Positions 27,768-36,085 of a stretch of DNA of 64,000 bases are shown piece after piece. The translations under genes and the position numbers were made by a program. Each line of letters begins with the position of its first letter. Position 1 is the stretch's first letter. Where the stretch lies: the NCBI RefSeq assembly GCF_025362475.1, contig NZ_JANYGH010000059.1, positions 1 through 64,000 of the forward strand, written 5' to 3'. The DNA comes from Mucilaginibacter sp. Its GTDB lineage: Bacteria; Bacteroidota; Bacteroidia; Sphingobacteriales; Sphingobacteriaceae. The notes below the pieces were generated by a model. It was given only the letters and a program-made list of their open reading frames with translations, did not search any database and was not told the origin of the DNA.

Positions 27768-28364
27768 ATGAGAAATTTGATAGTGGCCATGATGTGTATC
27801 TTTTTTGCTAAAACCGTAGCGGCACAGCAAGCAGATTCACTGGCTTTTGATGAGCACAACAAGTATATTTATTACCAAACCGTAGCGCAAGCCGATTTGA
27901 GTAAAGATACACTGTACCGCAGGGGTTTGTATTTTATGAAAACGGCGGCCCCAAAAAGCAAAATAAAACTATCTTTGGCTGATGAAGCCCAGGGTGTTTT
28001 AACAGGCAACGGTAGTTTTATGGTTGCTAAAAAGGCTTTGATATTAAGCAGCGTTGGCGGCCAGATTACCTACACTTTAAGGATAGAGGTGAAGGATGCC
28101 AAATACCGCTATTGGTTTACCGGTTTTGTTTATACGCCGTACCAGCGCGATAGGTATGGGGCTGATGTGCCAACACCAGGTGTAAATATACCATTAGAGG
28201 AGGCTAAAAATAAAGTTGACAAGAGGGATCTGGCGGTTTACCTGGATAAAGTGCTGCAAAACAGCCGCCAGGTAGGTGCGATATTAAAATCATACATGTT
28301 AAAAACCTCATCGCTGCCAAAAACCGATAAAGGGATCAAAAAGATATCGACCAAGGAGTGGTAG
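27768..28364 (+). CDS. secreted DUF4468-like protein
   Basis: The 198-aa protein has a signal peptide (cleavage near AAQQA, residue about 20). The middle part (YYQTVAQADLSKDTLYRRG, GVLTGNGSFMV, TYTLRIEVKDAKYRYWFTGF) follows the strand-helix-strand pattern of DUF4468, a TBP-like fold found in secreted Bacteroidota proteins. No enzymatic residues are evident. It lies behind the porin terminator and so is probably transcribed alone. Confidence 0.75.
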   Translation: MRNLIVAMMCIFFAKTVAAQQADSLAFDEHNKYIYYQTVAQADLSKDTLYRRGLYFMKTAAPKSKIKLSLADEAQGVLTGNGSFMVAKKALILSSVGGQITYTLRIEVKDAKYRYWFTGFVYTPYQRDRYGADVPTPGVNIPLEEAKNKVDKRDLAVYLDKVLQNSRQVGAILKSYMLKTSSLPKTDKGIKKISTKEW

Positions 28365-28423
28365 GTTGCCTGGCCCATTGATTCAGAAATGCTTTGTGAA
28401 AGCACTTTTTAATAAAATAGATT

Positions 28424-28581
28424 GTCATTTCGATTGAGCAAGAGAGGCTAAAGAGCGGGAGCGCGAAAGAGAAATCTTCTGCACCCTGTATTTAGGCTTT
28501 GTATATCGAGATGCACGGTGTAGAAGATTTCTCCTCATCCCGCACGCTCAATTCCCAGCTGGTTCGGTCGAAATGGCAATC
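28424..28581. repeat. large imperfect palindrome (family 3)
   Basis: Outer arms tgtcatttcgattgag and ggtcgaaatggca, and inner arms agaaatcttctgcaccctgt and tgcacggtgtagaagatttct, give a long hairpin of about 158 nt. It resembles the common Bacteroidota intergenic repeats that carry GAAATCTTCT. The remainder of the 518-bp gap has gtgaaattcgt/cgccaaattcgtgtc fragments (28660-28700) and the terminator below, with no gene. Confidence 0.8.
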
Positions 28582-28701
28582 GGTTTTATTTATTGTTAAG
28601 ATCTGAAGGGAGTGTCTTCACGGTAGATTGGAAAAGTAGGTAATGAAGTAGGTTCTCTTAGTGAAATTCGTCCCTTTTACATTCGCCAAATTCGTGTCAA
28701 T

Positions 28702-28734
28702 AAAAAAGCCGCCCCTTTAATTTGGGACGGCTTT
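28702..28734 (-). terminator. terminator for the second amt gene (possibly bidirectional)
   Basis: The stem AAAGCCG(T)CCC / GGGGCGGCTTTTTT, read on the minus strand, ends in a T run. It lies about 150 bp after the amt stop. Confidence 0.7.
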
Positions 28735-28882
28735 AGTTTATTATTAATCTGGCGAGATAATAATAAAAACGTTAATTCTTTGTGTTATTGGTTTGACAAA
28801 GCATTTTTTAAAATTTGTTTGTTGTTTTGTTAGTTTAATTAGGGTTTGATAAAATCAGGAACAATTGATATTATTATAAAAA

Positions 28883-30190
28883 TTACAACCCTTCATCGTG
28901 CTGGCTAAGGTCCAAACCTGCCATCTCTTCTTCGGGAGTTACACGTAATGTGCTGATCATGTCTGTTACTTTTAACAGGATTAATGAGCCAAAGAACGCG
29001 AATGCCGATACACCTACTAAAGTTATCAGGTGCAGGAAGAATAAATGTGTTTCGCCGTAATACAAGCCATTGCCGGTTGTGTTACCCGCGTTTACGTTTT
29101 GATGAGCAAATACGCCGGTTAACAACATACCTACCATACCGCCTACACCATGGCACGGAAATACATCCAGCGTATCATCAATGCTGGTTTTGCTTCTCCA
29201 GATAACTACCAGGTTGCTCACCACAGCTGCAACAATACCAATAATTAACGAGTGGGGGATGGTTACAAAGCCGGCCGCAGGTGTAATAGCCACCAGGCCC
29301 ACAACGGCACCAATACAGGCACCTAAAACACCTGGTTTTTTACCGCGAAGGATATCGAAAAACATCCAGGCCATCGCTGCTGCGGCAGATGCTGTGGTTG
29401 TAGTAGCCAATGCAGTTGCTGCAAGTGTACCAGAACCTAATGCAGAGCCAGCATTAAAGCCAAACCAGCCAAACCATAATAAACCTGTACCTAATAGTAC
29501 GTAGCTTATACGGGCCGGACTATGTGATATTTCGTTACGGCCTTTTAGATATAAAGCTGATGCAAGCGCTGCCCAGCCTGCGCTCATGTGTACTACTGTA
29601 CCACCGGCAAAGTCAAGTACACCTTTTCCGAATAAAAAGCCATCCGGGTGCCAGGTGGAGTGGGCCAGTGGGGCGTAAATAAATATCATGAACAGGCAAA
29701 GGAAAATAACATAGGAGTTAAAACGGATCCGCTCGGCAAAGGCGCCGGTGATTAGCGCGGGGGTAATAACCGCGAATTTTAACTGGAACATGGCAAATAA
29801 TACCAACGGAATAGTAGGGGCAAGTTTCCAGGTAGCATTACCCAGGGTGCCTTTCATCATAAAAAAGGTACGCGGATCGCCAATGAAACCGCCAATGGAA
29901 TCACCAAATGCAAGGCTGAAACCGAAAATAACCCATATTACAGTAATTACGCCCATACACACAAAGCTTTGAAGCATGGTGGAGAGTACGTTTTTTTTGC
30001 TCACCATACCGCCATAAAAAAAGGCAAGGCCAGGTGTCATGATCAATACAAGAGCAGTACTAACTAATAGCCAGGCGGTATCGCCCGTATCAATTTTACT
30101 GTCTTTAATAGTTGTTAAGGTAACAGATGGAAATACAAGGGCTAATACGATTATAAGTAAAAGTATGCCAAATGGTATGAATTTTTTCAT
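28883..30190 (-). CDS. amt: ammonium transporter (AmtB-like)
   Basis: The 435-aa Amt/Mep/Rh protein starts with a hydrophobic signal-like segment followed by the 11-helix core. The signature PGLAFFYGGMVSKKNVLS, the substrate-site region FAVITPALITGAFAERI, and the twin histidines in GTVVHMSAG and FPCHGVGG are all present. It is closer to bacterial AmtB than the long Amt at 24765, so the region holds two different Amt lineages. The C-terminal tail (RVTPEEEMAGLDLSQHDEG) is the usual PII-interacting tail motif. Yet no PII gene is linked, which is unusual because amtB and glnK are commonly adjacent. Confidence 0.95.
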   Translation of the reverse strand: MKKFIPFGILLLIIVLALVFPSVTLTTIKDSKIDTGDTAWLLVSTALVLIMTPGLAFFYGGMVSKKNVLSTMLQSFVCMGVITVIWVIFGFSLAFGDSIGGFIGDPRTFFMMKGTLGNATWKLAPTIPLVLFAMFQLKFAVITPALITGAFAERIRFNSYVIFLCLFMIFIYAPLAHSTWHPDGFLFGKGVLDFAGGTVVHMSAGWAALASALYLKGRNEISHSPARISYVLLGTGLLWFGWFGFNAGSALGSGTLAATALATTTTASAAAAMAWMFFDILRGKKPGVLGACIGAVVGLVAITPAAGFVTIPHSLIIGIVAAVVSNLVVIWRSKTSIDDTLDVFPCHGVGGMVGMLLTGVFAHQNVNAGNTTGNGLYYGETHLFFLHLITLVGVSAFAFFGSLILLKVTDMISTLRVTPEEEMAGLDLSQHDEGL

Positions 30191-30385
30191 GCTTCGGGTT
30201 TTAGGGAAGAGTTAATAAAATTTAAAGAAGCTGCCCGGTACCCAATCAAAATACCGGGCAGTTTCAAAAACTAATACTGAATGAGGCACCCAATCAAAAT
30301 GCCATCAGTATTAAAACTAAATTTTTTAAAAAACAATAAAATCCGGCTGCGTAATCAGCGCAAACGGATGAAACTGTTTTATCTG

Positions 30386-30742
30386 CTACCAGAAATCATG
30401 AAACGGAAAAAGGATGAGTTTGCGGAAACGCGATAGTTCGCTGGTGCCCCCGCCGCAAACAAAGTTGAGATACTTTACATGTATAGTGTAAAAATTGGGG
30501 CTTATATAAATGCCATGCAGCGGGTAGGCACCCCTGTGCTGTTGCAGGTTGATAAGCTGTACCGGTACATTGTTAAGGATAGCGTCATAATTATATGGAT
30601 TATGATGAGCTGTTGTAGCCGATACAGTGGATTTTTTTTCGTCTTTGTGGTTAATATGGTATAATGCTCCCCTTGCCGAGGCTGAAAACCCGGAAAAGAG
30701 TAGAAAAAATAAGGCAGTAAATCGATAAAGCCTGTTAACCAT
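30386..30742 (-). CDS. small secreted protein, unknown function
   Basis: The 118-aa protein has a convincing signal peptide (FTALFFLLFSGFSASARG). The mature part is rich in His, Asn and Tyr, ends in aromatic residues (LILFPFHDFW), and has a single CGGG motif. I recognise no family. It follows the 3' to 5' layout of the amt gene and is upstream of it on the same strand, about 200 bp away. It could be a real small gene or a degraded fragment. Confidence 0.5.
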   Translation of the reverse strand: MVNRLYRFTALFFLLFSGFSASARGALYHINHKDEKKSTVSATTAHHNPYNYDAILNNVPVQLINLQQHRGAYPLHGIYISPNFYTIHVKYLNFVCGGGTSELSRFRKLILFPFHDFW

Positions 30743-30980
30743 GTCTAAAAGTAGTAAAAAATTAAAATAAACGTGTTTTTTTTATAAATATTTTAATCTT
30801 TTATCTGTTTATATGGTAATTATGTATTGATTTTGTCTTTTTAATTTGATAATTTATTAAAATAATGTAAAAATTAAATGGTTTATTGATTATTTGTTAA
30901 TGAATAAAGAATATTCATAAAATTTATCGAGGCTGGTTTACGGGTCATAAATGGGCTATTGGGGTAGGAATATTTCGATT

Positions 30981-31008
30981 TTTGCGAAATATTATGAATG
31001 TACATTCG
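30981..31008 (+). promoter_or_regulatory. promoter of tonB paralogue 1
   Basis: TTTG (30981-30984), 16 nt, then TACATTCG (31001-31008), ending 29 nt before the start codon. The same layout is found before paralogues 2 and 3. The region 30743-30980 is AT-rich and otherwise featureless. Confidence 0.65.
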
Positions 31009-31037
31009 TTATATAATTGTATTTAATTCTTAACAAA

Positions 31038-31883
31038 ATGCATTCGGCCAAATTTGATTTATACAAAATCGAGTGGCTCGATTTTGTATTTGACCATCGT
31101 AATAAAGCATACGGTGCTTATGAATTAAGGCAGCATTATAAGAGTACTTTGGCAAAAGCCCTTGCTATAACTTTGGCAGGCGTCGCATTGTTTGTAGCGC
31201 TCAGCCTGATCTTAAAGCCCAAACCACCCGAACTTGTAAAAATAACAATGGTTGATCTTACCCCGCAGCTTAGCCGGCCCGTTGAGCCAGTAAAGCCCAT
31301 TGAACCGCCAAAACCTGCAGCGCCGGCTCCTCCGGTTAAATCTGCTCCGCCTGTATCAACTACCAGGTTTGTTACCCCGGTAATTGTTAGCAAAGGGCCA
31401 ACCGAAGAGCCGCCCGTAATTAGCAAAATTGAAGGCGCTATTGGCAACGCCGATGTTAAGGTTGCCGGAAGTGGAGGTATTGAAAACGTACTGGATAATT
31501 CTGGAACCAAAGGAGGTACCGGTACCGCCCCGGTGGTTGTTCCTGTGGCAGATAATACCATACATGATTTTGGCGGCCTGGAAGTGATGCCGGAGCCGGT
31601 TGGCGGCCCATCAGCGTGGAGCGGTTTTTTACAAAAAAATTTACGTTTCCCCATTACGGCCCAGGAACAAGGTGTATCCGGCAGAGTAATCATGGGTTTT
31701 GTTATTGAAAAAGATGGTAGGTTATCAAACATAGCAGTTGAACATAGTGCAGGGTTTGGGTTTGATGAAGAAGCACTAAGGGTACTAAAGCTGGCTAAGC
31801 CCTGGAAACCTGGTGTACAAAATGGCCAGGCTGTACGTGTTAAATATGTAATACCTATTAAATTTCAGTTAGCTGAACAGTGA
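31038..31883 (+). CDS. tonB: energy transducer TonB (paralogue 1)
   Basis: This 281-aa inner-membrane-anchored protein passes proton-motive energy from ExbBD to outer-membrane receptors. A cytoplasmic head with FDHRNKAYGAYELRQHY is followed by one membrane helix (about 45-62), a Pro/Val-rich periplasmic linker and a C-terminal TonB domain (LRFPITAQEQGVSGRV...FGFDEEALRVLKLAKPWKPG). The start at 31038 is chosen because its N-terminus lines up with those of the two paralogues; an upstream in-frame ATG at 31017 would lie only 8 nt after the -7 box. It is the first of three tandem copies, each with its own promoter and terminator. exbB and exbD are not in the window. Confidence 0.93.
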   Translation: MHSAKFDLYKIEWLDFVFDHRNKAYGAYELRQHYKSTLAKALAITLAGVALFVALSLILKPKPPELVKITMVDLTPQLSRPVEPVKPIEPPKPAAPAPPVKSAPPVSTTRFVTPVIVSKGPTEEPPVISKIEGAIGNADVKVAGSGGIENVLDNSGTKGGTGTAPVVVPVADNTIHDFGGLEVMPEPVGGPSAWSGFLQKNLRFPITAQEQGVSGRVIMGFVIEKDGRLSNIAVEHSAGFGFDEEALRVLKLAKPWKPGVQNGQAVRVKYVIPIKFQLAEQ

Positions 31884-31922
31884 GTAGCCATTGTGGTGAA
31901 TGGTATTGAGTAATAGTTTTTT

Positions 31923-31949
31923 AGCCCCGTATAATGCGGGGCTTTTTTG
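31923..31949 (+). terminator. terminator of tonB paralogue 1
   Basis: AGCCCCGtataatgCGGGGCTTTTTT, 40 bp after the stop. Confidence 0.9.
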
Positions 31950-32079
31950 TTGTTAAGTACATTGGCGTCTCTAAACCTTTTTCAAGTCCGTCGCGAAGGA
32001 ACGATTGAGCGGTAAGCATATTTTTGAAGATGAAATTTTGATGAAATTTATTTTTTAAATAAGTGCGATAATTTTATGT

Positions 32080-32107
32080 TTTGTAAAATATAAAGTATGT
32101 ATATTCG
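32080..32107 (+). promoter_or_regulatory. promoter of tonB paralogue 2
   Basis: TTTG (32080-32083), 16 nt, then TATATTCG (32100-32107), ending 28 nt before the ATG. The 3' flank (gttata... aatttaattcttaa) also matches that of paralogue 1. Confidence 0.65.
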
Positions 32108-32135
32108 TTATAGATAAAATTTAATTCTTAAAACT

Positions 32136-32960
32136 ATGCTTATCACAAAATTTGATTTGTACAAAGCCGAGTGGCTCGACGTTGTATTTGACAGTCGTAA
32201 CAAAGAATACGGTGCTTATGAATTAAGGCAGCACTACGGGCGTACCATGACGAAAGCCATGGGAATAACCTTTGCGGGGCTTGCTGTTTTAGTAATTGCC
32301 AGCATTGTTTTTAAACCCAAACCAGGAGAGATACTGGTTATACGCGATGTGCCGATATTGGATATGAAAACGTTTAAGCAGGAAAAATTAATTGAAAAAC
32401 CAAAACAGGCTAAAGCAGAAGATGCTCCAAAGCCTGTTGAACATATCAAAACCCTGGCAAGCCCACCGCCGGTGGTAGTTGCCAATGATCCTGTTGTTCA
32501 GCCGCATACCACTGCAGAGTTACAGGCAAGTACTATTGGAAGTGTAGAAAGCAAAGGAGACGATAAGCCGGGAAATGTAATTGCAGATAAAGGACCGGTT
32601 GGTACCGGGAGCGGCCCCGTGGTTGATAATACTGTACATGACATTAATGGGGTTGAAGTAATGCCCGAACCGGTAGGGGGCGCAGCTGCCTGGAGCAAAT
32701 TTTTGCAAAAAAACCTGAGATTTCCTGTAGTGGCACAGGAGCAGGGTGTATCGGGCAAGGTATATATGAGTTTTGTTATCGAAAAAGATGGTCAGCTATC
32801 AAATATAAAGGTTGAGCGTGGTGCAGGTTTTGGATTTGATGAGGAAGCTTCACGTGTTTTAAAACTGGCCAAGGCCTGGAAACCCGGTATGCAAAATGGG
32901 CAGGCAGTACGCGTTAAATATGTAATACCAATGAATTTTCAGTTGGCTGATAATAATTAG
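32136..32960 (+). CDS. tonB: energy transducer TonB (paralogue 2)
   Basis: The 274-aa protein has the same plan as paralogue 1: head KFDLYKAEWLDVVFDSRNKE, one membrane helix (AMGITFAGLAVLVIASIVF), a linker rich in Lys, Pro and Val, and a C-terminal TonB domain from about residue 180 (EPVGGAAAWSKFLQKNLRF). The two ends are strongly conserved among the three copies, whereas the linkers differ. This suggests that different partner receptors or envelope spans are being served (inference). The gene is followed by a leader/terminator block shared with paralogue 3. Confidence 0.93.
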   Translation: MLITKFDLYKAEWLDVVFDSRNKEYGAYELRQHYGRTMTKAMGITFAGLAVLVIASIVFKPKPGEILVIRDVPILDMKTFKQEKLIEKPKQAKAEDAPKPVEHIKTLASPPPVVVANDPVVQPHTTAELQASTIGSVESKGDDKPGNVIADKGPVGTGSGPVVDNTVHDINGVEVMPEPVGGAAAWSKFLQKNLRFPVVAQEQGVSGKVYMSFVIEKDGQLSNIKVERGAGFGFDEEASRVLKLAKAWKPGMQNGQAVRVKYVIPMNFQLADNN

Positions 32961-33019
32961 GATCGGGTTTCGGGTTGCGAGGCTCGTGTGTGATGATGGT
33001 AGATAAGTAGTGTGGTGGT

Positions 33020-33047
33020 AGCCTCCGTATTATACGGGGGCTTTTTT
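33020..33047 (+). terminator. terminator of tonB paralogue 2
   Basis: AGCCTCCGTattatACGGGGGCTTTTTT. It sits in a segment of about 85 bp (from gatcgggtttcgggttgcg) that is repeated after paralogue 3. Confidence 0.88.
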
Positions 33048-33110
33048 ATGTAAACAAAATTAATGCACATAAAATCTATGTATCTCAAAATAAAAATTTA
33101 ATAATGTTGA

Positions 33111-33138
33111 TTTAGTGAAATATAATTCTGTATATTTG
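33111..33138 (+). promoter_or_regulatory. promoter of tonB paralogue 3
   Basis: TTTA (33111-33114), 16 nt, then the exact consensus TATATTTG (33131-33138), ending 27 nt before the chosen ATG at 33166. Confidence 0.65.
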
Positions 33139-33165
33139 ATTTAAAAGAAACTTAATTTGTTTGAG

Positions 33166-33996
33166 ATGAGTATTTCGAAATTTAATTTGTACAATGCCGA
33201 GTGGCTCGACCTTGTATTTGACCATCGTAACAAAGCATACGGCGCTTACGAACTAAGGCAGCATTATAGCCGTACCATGAGCAAAGCCATGGGCTTAACC
33301 TTTGCCGGGCTTGCTGTTTTAATAGCGGCGAGCGTTATTTTTAAACCTAAGCCTGCAAACACGGTTTATATAGGTCCTGAGTTTCGAATTCTGCCGCCTG
33401 TATCTAAAATTATAGATCCGGAGATTAAAAAGCCCGAGGTTATTAAGCATGTTGAACCTGCAAAGGTGTCTCCCCCTGTACCTGCAATTGGGTTTGTTAC
33501 TCCGGTGATTGTGCCGTATGAGCCGGTTGAGCAGCCACCGGTTATTGCGGATATAAAAGATGCTATTGGTCCGCAAGATGCTAAAGGACCTGCCGGTGGT
33601 GATAATGTTATTAAACCTGAAACAGGAACAGGTGGGGGCGGCGATGCCGTTAAAATAGATGAACATATTTACGACGCCGGTGGCGAAGGACTTGAAGCTA
33701 TGCCCGAGCCTGTAGGTGGTGCCGCAGCTTGGAGTAAGTTTTTGCAAAAGAACCTCAGATACCCCGCCGTTGCACAGGAGCAGGGTATATCGGGTAGGGT
33801 GTTTTTAAGTTTTGTTATAGAAAAGGATGGTCATTTATCCAACATAGTAGTTGAGCGCGGCGCAGGTTACGGATTTGATGAGGAGGCTACACGGGTATTA
33901 AAGCTGGCCAAAGCGTGGAAACCCGGTATCCAAAACGGGCGGCCGGTACGGGTTAAGTATGTAATACCGATGAATTTTCAGTTAGCAGATAATTAG
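33166..33996 (+). CDS. tonB: energy transducer TonB (paralogue 3)
   Basis: The 276-aa third tandem TonB has head KFNLYNAEWLDLVFDHRNKA, membrane helix AMGLTFAGLAVLIAASVIF, a long Pro/Val/Gly linker with KPETGTGGGG, and a C-terminal TonB domain (NLRYPAVAQEQGISGRVFL). The ATG at 33166 aligns with the paralogues; the ATG 9 bp further up gives MFE as an unshared extension. The 3' flank including the terminator is a near-copy of that of paralogue 2, which shows that the most recent duplication took gene and terminator together. Confidence 0.93.
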   Translation: MSISKFNLYNAEWLDLVFDHRNKAYGAYELRQHYSRTMSKAMGLTFAGLAVLIAASVIFKPKPANTVYIGPEFRILPPVSKIIDPEIKKPEVIKHVEPAKVSPPVPAIGFVTPVIVPYEPVEQPPVIADIKDAIGPQDAKGPAGGDNVIKPETGTGGGGDAVKIDEHIYDAGGEGLEAMPEPVGGAAAWSKFLQKNLRYPAVAQEQGISGRVFLSFVIEKDGHLSNIVVERGAGYGFDEEATRVLKLAKAWKPGIQNGRPVRVKYVIPMNFQLADN

Positions 33997-34056
33997 GATC
34001 GGGTTTCAGGTTGCGGGGGGGCGTGTGTGATAGTGGTGAATAAGTGGTGTGGTTGT

Positions 34057-34080
34057 AGCCTCCGTTATGCGGGGGCTTTT
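34057..34080 (+). terminator. terminator of tonB paralogue 3
   Basis: AGCCTCCGttatgCGGGGGCTTTT, homologous to the terminator at 33020-33047. It ends at the stop of the convergent acetyltransferase gene. Confidence 0.85.
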
Positions 34081-34083
34081 CAT

Positions 34084-34878
34084 TTAACCAATATTTCCTG
34101 CTATTCTGTTATAGATATTGGAGAGTATTACATTCCTTGGTTTACCCAATATCATTCGTTTGGCGGTACGAATCTCTTTAAATTCTCTTTCATACAAAAA
34201 TGTAGCAGCGCATAAATTATCTTTAGGGAAAGCAACTTTATCGTTGGCATTGAGATGTGCTTTCAGCAGTTCAATTCCTGCATCCGGGTTATTGGCGATG
34301 ATTAAGCCTTCGCCAAGGGTGGGCAGATAAAAACCTTCAACCATATTATTGCTGCAATACACCAATCCGCGGGTAAGATGTTCCTCACAGAAAAACATCC
34401 TGTTTTCCTGTGAGGTTAAGTAGTCAATGTATGCAATTTGTTCCCTGAATTCTTCTTTATAGGGTATAACATGAGGCGAACGTGCTGATGCTATATGAAT
34501 GTCTTTGAAAAAAAGGTATTCGGTTTCTGTGATAAAGCCGGCTTTTGCGTAAACGGGGGCTCCAAGGTCGGTTGCAATTAAATTAATTGTTTCGCAATGG
34601 TGTTGTTTGGCCTTATCAACCAGGGTTTGGGTAATATAGCCGCCAATTCCTTTACCCCTGTATTCCGGATGGACAAATATATGGCCCAGCCACGCTATTT
34701 TATGGTGAATGATTGTTGCGCCGATGCCGGCAATTTTACCGTCGATAATTATTTTTATAGGGAAGCAAAAAGACGAAGCCGTGTAAAAGCGGAAGCTTGG
34801 TATAATATTGGGCCAGCCACTCGGTTGCAAGTCACCAAGCAGGTTTACGTCGTTATCATTCAGGGGCTGAACTTCCAT
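34084..34878 (-). CDS. GNAT-family N-acetyltransferase, two-domain
   Basis: The 264-aa protein has a clear N-terminal GNAT domain with acetyl-CoA loop HPEYRGKGIGGYIT near residues 75-88 and strand LGHIFV before it. A C-terminal half (YCSNNMVEGFYLPTLGEG) looks like the second, degenerate GNAT-like domain found in similar proteins. The substrate is unknown. It starts 25 bp after the stop of the smaller acetyltransferase gene on the same strand, so the two are likely co-transcribed. Confidence 0.88.
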   Translation of the reverse strand: MEVQPLNDNDVNLLGDLQPSGWPNIIPSFRFYTASSFCFPIKIIIDGKIAGIGATIIHHKIAWLGHIFVHPEYRGKGIGGYITQTLVDKAKQHHCETINLIATDLGAPVYAKAGFITETEYLFFKDIHIASARSPHVIPYKEEFREQIAYIDYLTSQENRMFFCEEHLTRGLVYCSNNMVEGFYLPTLGEGLIIANNPDAGIELLKAHLNANDKVAFPKDNLCAATFLYEREFKEIRTAKRMILGKPRNVILSNIYNRIAGNIG

Positions 34879-34903
34879 TTACCTATTTTTAAAATATCAA
34901 TCC

Positions 34904-35359
34904 CTACAAAACCTTTCTGAAACAAAGGCTATCGGGCAAGCCAACATACACGCCGTAATTGGAGGTTTGTACGTAGCCCGATTTTCGGTACAAGCCATGT
35001 GCCTCCAGTTGTTTACTGGCGGTTTCCAACACGGTATATTGATAACCTAATTCAAATGCCCAGGTTTCCAGTTCTTTTAGTATCATGGTACTTATGCCGT
35101 TTCCTCGCGCGTTATGGCGTACAAACATTCTTTTAATTTCCACCGCATCGGCATCAAATCCTTTAAAGCATCCGCAGCCAGCCGGGGCATCATTTAAATA
35201 AGCAAGTACCACGGTATCTATTTGATCTATTACGTTATGCTGATCGTACAGATTCATGATATCGCCGTTGCGGTCGCGCAGGTCGGCATCCAGTTCGCGG
35301 GTAAGGTTGCGGAAATCGGGGTTGTCACTGGTGGTCCTGGTTATGCTGATTGTTTTCAT
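34904..35359 (-). CDS. GNAT-family N-acetyltransferase
   Basis: The 151-aa protein has the GNAT core: strand VEIKRMFV, acetyl-CoA loop RHNARGNGIS near residues 80-90, helix MILKELETWAFELGY and the final LYRKSGY. I start it at ATG 35359 (MKTISITRTT); the longer reading adds 23 residues with no family likeness. It is upstream of the two-domain GNAT gene in the same direction. The substrate is unknown. Confidence 0.88.
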   Translation of the reverse strand: MKTISITRTTSDNPDFRNLTRELDADLRDRNGDIMNLYDQHNVIDQIDTVVLAYLNDAPAGCGCFKGFDADAVEIKRMFVRHNARGNGISTMILKELETWAFELGYQYTVLETASKQLEAHGLYRKSGYVQTSNYGVYVGLPDSLCFRKVL

Positions 35360-35621
35360 TGATGCAAAAATATAATAAGCTGGAAAAAAGGAGGGAGGGG
35401 TAAAGCTAAAAAGTAAAACATTCCTCAATCCCTAAATTAATGGTGCTTATTAATCAAAATGACCTAAATAAAATACATTACAGGAGATTTAGACCCAATT
35501 GAGCGCTCGTGTTATTGGATTGCATGTGAGTAGGTTAACATAATATTAAGCGCTGGCATCGCATTTGTAAACTGGCGCCTGTAACAATAATGTTATAAAA
35601 GAATATAAAATTATTAAGCTC

Positions 35622-35966
35622 ATGAAAAAAATACTGCTTTTTTCCGTCCTCGCGTTGGTTTCAGTTTTTACTTTTTCCTGTAAAAAAGATGGCAATAGCA
35701 CCCATACTGTAAAATATACTATCCAGGGTTCAAGTAAATCCAACGTTACCTACACCGATCAGAATGGAAATGTTCAATCTCAGAATAATGAAGATGCAAG
35801 CTGGACTATTAGTTTCCCATCAAGCAAACATGGTTTGGTGCTTAAATTAACTGTAATTAGTAGTGATGGCAGCCCGGTTGGTGGTAAAATCTTCATTGAC
35901 GGTAATCAATCGGCACAAAGCAATGGCGCAGTTAGCAATATCGCTATTTCAACCGTGTTGCCTTAA
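35622..35966 (+). CDS. small lipoprotein, unknown function
   Basis: The 114-aa protein has a signal peptide with lipobox-like VFTFSC (Cys21) followed by KKDG. The remainder (HTVKYTIQGSSKSNVTYTDQ, WTISFPSS, LKLTVISSDGSPVGGKIFID) reads as a small all-beta domain, like other MmpS/beta-sandwich lipoproteins of this phylum. It sits before the DUF4382 lipoprotein gene but has its own gap of about 120 bp. Function unknown. Confidence 0.8.
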   Translation: MKKILLFSVLALVSVFTFSCKKDGNSTHTVKYTIQGSSKSNVTYTDQNGNVQSQNNEDASWTISFPSSKHGLVLKLTVISSDGSPVGGKIFIDGNQSAQSNGAVSNIAISTVLP

Positions 35967-36029
35967 CAATAACCTTTGTTGTTATTTCAGATCAAATTGA
36001 TTTGTTTAACAATATTAAAATTTAATCCG

Positions 36030-36060
36030 TTTGCAAATGCATTGATATTCAGTGTGTTTG
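36030..36060 (+). promoter_or_regulatory. candidate promoter of the DUF4382 gene
   Basis: TTTG (36030-36033), 19 nt, TGTGTTTG (36053-36060; one mismatch to TAnnTTTG), ending 25 nt before the ATG at 36086. Confidence 0.55.
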
Positions 36061-36085
36061 ATTGATTATAAAAACCACATTAAAA

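Noticed and set aside
31136..31732. 198-codon open frame antisense to tonB paralogue 1
   Set aside because: It is a mirror frame of a well-conserved tonB gene; its composition (Pro/Gly/Thr-rich) follows from the Pro/Val-rich linker.
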